A stretch of DNA of 64,000 nt from contig JACATO010000308.1 of NCBI GenBank assembly GCA_018389105.1, positions 2,541,001-2,605,000 of the forward strand, written 5' to 3'. A model generated the notes under the pieces. The model was given only the letters and a program-made list of their open reading frames with translations, searched no databases and was not told where the DNA came from. The DNA comes from Nautilus pompilius. Taxonomy: Eukaryota; Mollusca; Cephalopoda; Nautilida; Nautilidae. The first letter of the stretch is position 1; each line of letters starts with the position of its first letter. The position numbers were made by a program, and so were the translations under genes. Below are positions 63,101-64,000 of the stretch, piece by piece.

Positions 63101-63616
63101 CTAATTGCAATGTATACAAGGAGTCCATAGTTTAAAACCTTTCTAATGTTAATGATGAGTTTGCACTGTTTACCTTATGTAGATACCAGCTGTTGATTCA
63201 CAGTGATTAAGAACTATCTTGGACAGTGCTTGATATAAGTCCGCAGAATGTCTTCCTCTCTGTGAACTAACCATGATGTTGGAATTCTTTCAAACTGACA
63301 CTTTTTATTCTTTTGGTGTTATATGCACACACAAAAAAGAAATACTTTGAAAGAAGGAATACATTTTCTGTTATTAATTAACAAACACCTTGACAGATTT
63401 CCGAGAGACATTTGGGAATGGTTTATTTTACAAAACATATTACACTGGATAACTTCTTTTTTACTTTATATTTTTGTCTTATTTTTTTACCATGCAGGCA
63501 TTTCATGGTGGCTACACCGTAGAAGAGGTTCACAGGCTGACGCAAATAGACCAGTGGTTCCTGCACAAGCTGCTGAGGATCATCAATCTGGAGAAGAAAC
63601 TGCAGTCCTTAGACAG
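33145..63616 (+). CDS. CPS1: Mitochondrial-type carbamoyl-phosphate synthase (CPS1/CPSase III), 5' 21 exons
   Basis: Exons: 33145-33264, 37530-37639, 43264-43408, 46606-46752, 47273-47365, 47759-47848, 48026-48154, 48927-49033, 49363-49504, 49940-50017, 51716-51811, 52345-52440, 55220-55409, 56023-56180, 56469-56597, 57292-57436, 58382-58458, 59115-59248, 59440-59638, 62142-62318, 63498-63616. Phases agree; 893 codons are present and the gene runs off the end. Residues 1-40 are basic without acidic residues until E39, like a mitochondrial presequence. The glutaminase half (about 41-415) keeps C292, H376 and E378, spaced as in E. coli CarA. The synthetase half starts near 420 ([14 protein letters not shown]), with GGLGSG at 591-596 and Q698, E712, N714 spaced as in Car[15 protein letters not shown] and [19 protein letters not shown] resemble CPS1, not CAD. 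Vertebrate CPS1 has Ser in place of the Cys, so a glutamine-using CPSase III is likely. It makes carbamoyl phosphate in mitochondria. Confidence 0.93.
33969..36382 (-). mobile_element. hAT element with TIRs and 8-bp target duplication
   Basis: The left end is CAGTGGTCGGCAACC and the right end GGGTTGCCGACCCCTG, its inverted match. The flanking octamers are GTCTACAT (33961-33968) and GTCTCCAT (36383-36390), seven of eight identical as expected for an aged hAT duplication. The length is 2414 bp. It lies in the first CPS coding intron, antisense to the gene. Confidence 0.95.
34270..35913 (-). pseudogene. hAT transposase (GTF2IRD2/ZBED-like), broken
   Basis: From ATG 35913 on minus: [12 protein letters not shown], then a frame change, then a BED-like zinc finger ([27 protein letters not shown]) in the frame of the 324-codon open stretch 35608-34634. 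That stretch carries the catalytic-core signatures [31 protein letters not shown] and [14 protein letters not shown]. After RLWRNQ the frame changes again near 34640, continuing [13 protein letters not shown] to [15 protein letters not shown]. The dimerisation block [17 protein letters not shown] is still readable at about 34350-34300, followed by stops. At least three breaks. Confidence 0.9.
36383..37529 (+). other. CPS intron remainder
   Basis: AT-rich intron sequence from the hAT end to the acceptor TATGTAG at 37529. No exon or element was recognised. Confidence 0.6.
38757..38789. repeat. ATT then GTT trinucleotide microsatellite
   Basis: ATT units pass directly into about seven GTT units, a compound microsatellite within a CPS intron. 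Confidence 0.9.
39260..40440 (-). mobile_element. Relic of a recurrent uncharacterised transposon-borne ORF family
   Basis: On minus, scattered frames give [75 protein letters not shown] and [17 protein letters not shown] remember these blocks, in this order, from predicted proteins repeated many times in arthropod and other invertebrate genomes (RPCRYSK, NVKHTPLVDPEK, LGLMKNFVKAMD, LHSHLDFFPENLG). I do not know a superfamily name for them. The copy is broken many times and covers only the middle and C-terminal parts. Terminal repeats were not found. It is antisense to the CPS gene. Confidence 0.75.
42276..42524. mobile_element. piggyBac-like MITE with TTAA flanks
   Basis: TTAACTTGTTCACTACCATG at the left and the inverted form, CTCAATAGTGAAAGAGTTAA, at the right share the pattern TTAAC-TTCACTA, with TTAA at both outer edges (42276-42279 and 42521-42524). 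The 249 bp between have no coding. Both the TTAA target and the TTCACTA-type termini are characteristic of piggyBac. Confidence 0.65.
43752..44409. mobile_element. pogo/Tigger-like MITE
   Basis: The left end is CAGTGAATCTTTTCTTATCC; the right end, reverse-complemented, is CAGTAAACCCTTTCTTAACC, and both continue AAAAT. TA flanks each side (43750-43751 and 44410-44411). The 658 bp hold no transposase. The CAGT start, the TA target and similarity to the Tigger end at 53042 place it with pogo-type elements. Confidence 0.75.
44433..45661 (-). mobile_element. Tc1-like element, broken
   Basis: The imperfect terminal repeats are ACATTGTTGGAAATAATT at 44433 and, reverse-complemented, ACAGTATTAGAAATAATT at 45661 (15 of 18 match). 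On minus, blocks of a Tc1 transposase are readable: [28 protein letters not shown] and [13 protein letters not shown], covering two catalytic Asp positions and the WPxxxPD block. Frames change between them. It is bounded by CA/GT dinucleotide runs on both sides and starts about 20 bp beyond the MITE ending at 44409. Confidence 0.85.
45662..46605 (+). other. CPS intron remainder with GT microsatellite
   Basis: A GT run at 45663-45686 and a second near 46550-46566, just before the exon acceptor CATCCAAG at 46605. No other element was recognised. Confidence 0.6.
48155..48926 (+). other. CPS intron
   Basis: AT-rich intron, donor GTAAAG, acceptor TTTTAG. Nothing recognised inside. Confidence 0.6.
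50018..51715 (+). other. CPS intron, 1.7 kb
   Basis: Donor GTAAGT, acceptor ACTTACAG. It holds a short CA run at 50767-50782. The stretch 50100-50560 is somewhat less AT-rich but matches no family I know. Confidence 0.6.
53042..55117 (-). mobile_element. Tigger-like (pogo) transposon with TIRs and TA target duplication
   Basis: The ends are CAGTAAACCCTTGCCATTCA at the left and, reverse-complemented, CAGTAAACCTTTGCCATTCA at the right, with TA at 53040-53041 and 55118-55119. It is 2.08 kb long and fills most of the CPS intron between the exons ending 52440 and starting 55220. Its right end lies only about 100 bp from the downstream exon, yet the acceptor is intact. Confidence 0.92.
53475..54473 (-). 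pseudogene. Tigger transposase, broken
   Basis: From ATG 54473 on minus: [17 protein letters not shown], the typical Tigger N-terminus. Then come [12 protein letters not shown] and ESKGWLKKL (CENP-B-type DNA-binding part), [20 protein letters not shown] with [10 protein letters not shown] (start of the DDE core), and near the C-terminus [13 protein letters not shown] with [13 protein letters not shown]. The N-terminal helix-turn-helix carries stops, the first Asp block is poorly preserved ([10 protein letters not shown] where NADETALFW is usual), and frames change several times. Much of the middle of the DDE core is missing. Confidence 0.88.
57437..58381 (+). other. CPS intron
   Basis: Donor GTGAGT, acceptor TTTCAG. 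AT-rich, no recognised element. Confidence 0.6.
58505..58770 (+). repeat. tRNA-derived SINE, copy C
   Basis: Opens AATGGTCCAGTGGTACTATC, an A-box-like head, and contains TCTTGCTCTTC and GGTTTTCTCCCACAT, which match the reverse complement of the copy at 62525-62795 (TCTTGCTCTTC, GGTTTCTTCCCACAT). It is the only copy in + orientation. The B-box is not readable and the ends are approximate. Confidence 0.6.
59740..60339. mobile_element. pogo/Tigger-like MITE, 600 bp
   Basis: The left end is CAGTCGACCCCCCC; the right end reverse-complemented is CAGTTGTCCCCCCGGTATTC. TA flanks both sides (59738-59739 and 60340-60341). Sub-terminal blocks GCATTCGTGG and its counterpart TATTCGTGG are shared. No transposase is present, and a GC-rich core lies at about 60045-60135. 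It differs from the MITE at 43752 and so is a separate family or subfamily. Confidence 0.85.
60613..61811 (+). mobile_element. mariner element, second copy of a related lineage
   Basis: The left end is CGAGGTCTGTTGAAAAAGTA, preceded by TA. The right end GGATACTTTTTCGACAGACC is its inverted match, but the last bases before the expected TA have decayed. It is about 1.2 kb long and in the same orientation as the CPS gene, in the intron between 59638 and 62142. Confidence 0.9.
60811..61770 (+). pseudogene. mariner transposase, broken
   Basis: Blocks seen: MTKRVEQ, then a TGA, then [95 protein letters not shown], and [19 protein letters not shown] near the end. The first catalytic block is reduced to GYDPG-like sequence after an internal loss following KEDLG, and the second Asp position reads HHEN instead of HHDN. 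Several stops and frame changes follow. Closest in this window to the mariner at 5213, but clearly diverged from it. Confidence 0.88.
61812..62141 (+). other. CPS intron remainder
   Basis: AT-rich with an ATAC tetranucleotide run near 61862-61881. Acceptor TTTTCAG ends at 62141. Confidence 0.6.
62525..62795 (-). repeat. tRNA-derived SINE, copy D
   Basis: On minus the head reads GTGGCACAGTGGTCCAATGG (A-box-like). The body matches copies A and C in several blocks, including GGTTTCTTCCCACAT and GAGAGCGCTGGCCCC. The B-box region is degraded. It lies in the CPS intron 62319-63497, where nothing else was recognised. Confidence 0.6.
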
Positions 63617-64000
63617 GTGAGTGACTGCTAAGAGGAAATTTAAATGTTTATTAATGATGGATTGCAAGTCTTGTTTCCCAAATATATATATATACACATT
63701 ATGGTAAACCAAAACAGATCTCTAAAAAAAAAAACAAAAACAAAAACCACACAATCAAGAAAATAAAACAAGATTGTTAGCTAATCCAGAAAAAAATCGT
63801 AGAAAATTTATAGATAATTAATTTTAAGTTTGCATTGGTGTGCGTGTGAAATGTGACCTATGTATTGTTTATTGAGATACAAACTCCTAGGTTACTTTTG
63901 TGTTGTCTCCTGTGACAAACTGGACTTAGATTAGCTACTTGAAGGTTTCTCTAAAAATTTTGAATTTTCTTCATAATTAATAAGTTCTATTTTATTGTTG
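63617..64000 (+). other. CPS intron, runs off the window
   Basis: Donor GTGAGT at 63617 followed by AT-rich intron with a short TA run near 63681. The next CPS exon is beyond the window. Confidence 0.7.

Noticed and set aside
33145-63616. CAD (pyrimidine-pathway CPS) as identity of the synthase
   Set aside because: It has a presequence-like first exon, and linker words such as [14 protein letters not shown] match CPS1 rather than CAD. Only the unseen 3' part could reverse this.

Overview
The window is AT-rich animal nuclear DNA with many small exons, GT-AG introns and a heavy load of decayed DNA transposons. The protein families, a carbamoyl-phosphate synthase that keeps its glutaminase site and a ROCO protein ending in a Death domain, suggest an invertebrate. 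A mollusc, perhaps a gastropod, is my guess; the sequence does not prove it.

Three host genes are present. (1) The 3' part of ULK4 lies on + (about 614-12222): twelve coding exons with consistent phases, one of which needs a GA rather than GT donor. (2) A ROCO-family gene lies on - (coding 23802 to 19315): leucine-rich repeats, Roc GTPase, COR, a four-cysteine motif and a C-terminal Death domain, 1162 residues from three coding exons, with predicted introns in both UTRs. It converges with ULK4, and a GC-rich promoter-like region lies near 25.7 kb. (3) The 5' two-thirds of a mitochondrial-type carbamoyl-phosphate synthase gene (CPS1/CPSase III type) lies on + (33145-63616 and beyond): 21 coding exons giving 893 codons. 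It has a presequence-like N-terminus, a complete Cys-His-Glu glutaminase triad and the first ATP-grasp site.

The introns and intergenic DNA carry two mariners, three Tc1-like relics, two hAT elements, a Tigger/pogo element with two pogo-like MITEs, a piggyBac-like MITE, a relic of a recurrent uncharacterised transposon-borne ORF family, four copies of a tRNA-derived SINE, a perfect 19-bp-arm hairpin and an exact 100-bp tandem duplication. I recognised no LTR element, LINE, virus copy, tRNA or rRNA gene. The three host genes have no obvious shared function. No clearly new multi-gene system is visible; the most interesting items are the ROCO architecture, the glutaminase-competent CPS, the GA donor in ULK4 and the unclassified transposon relic.
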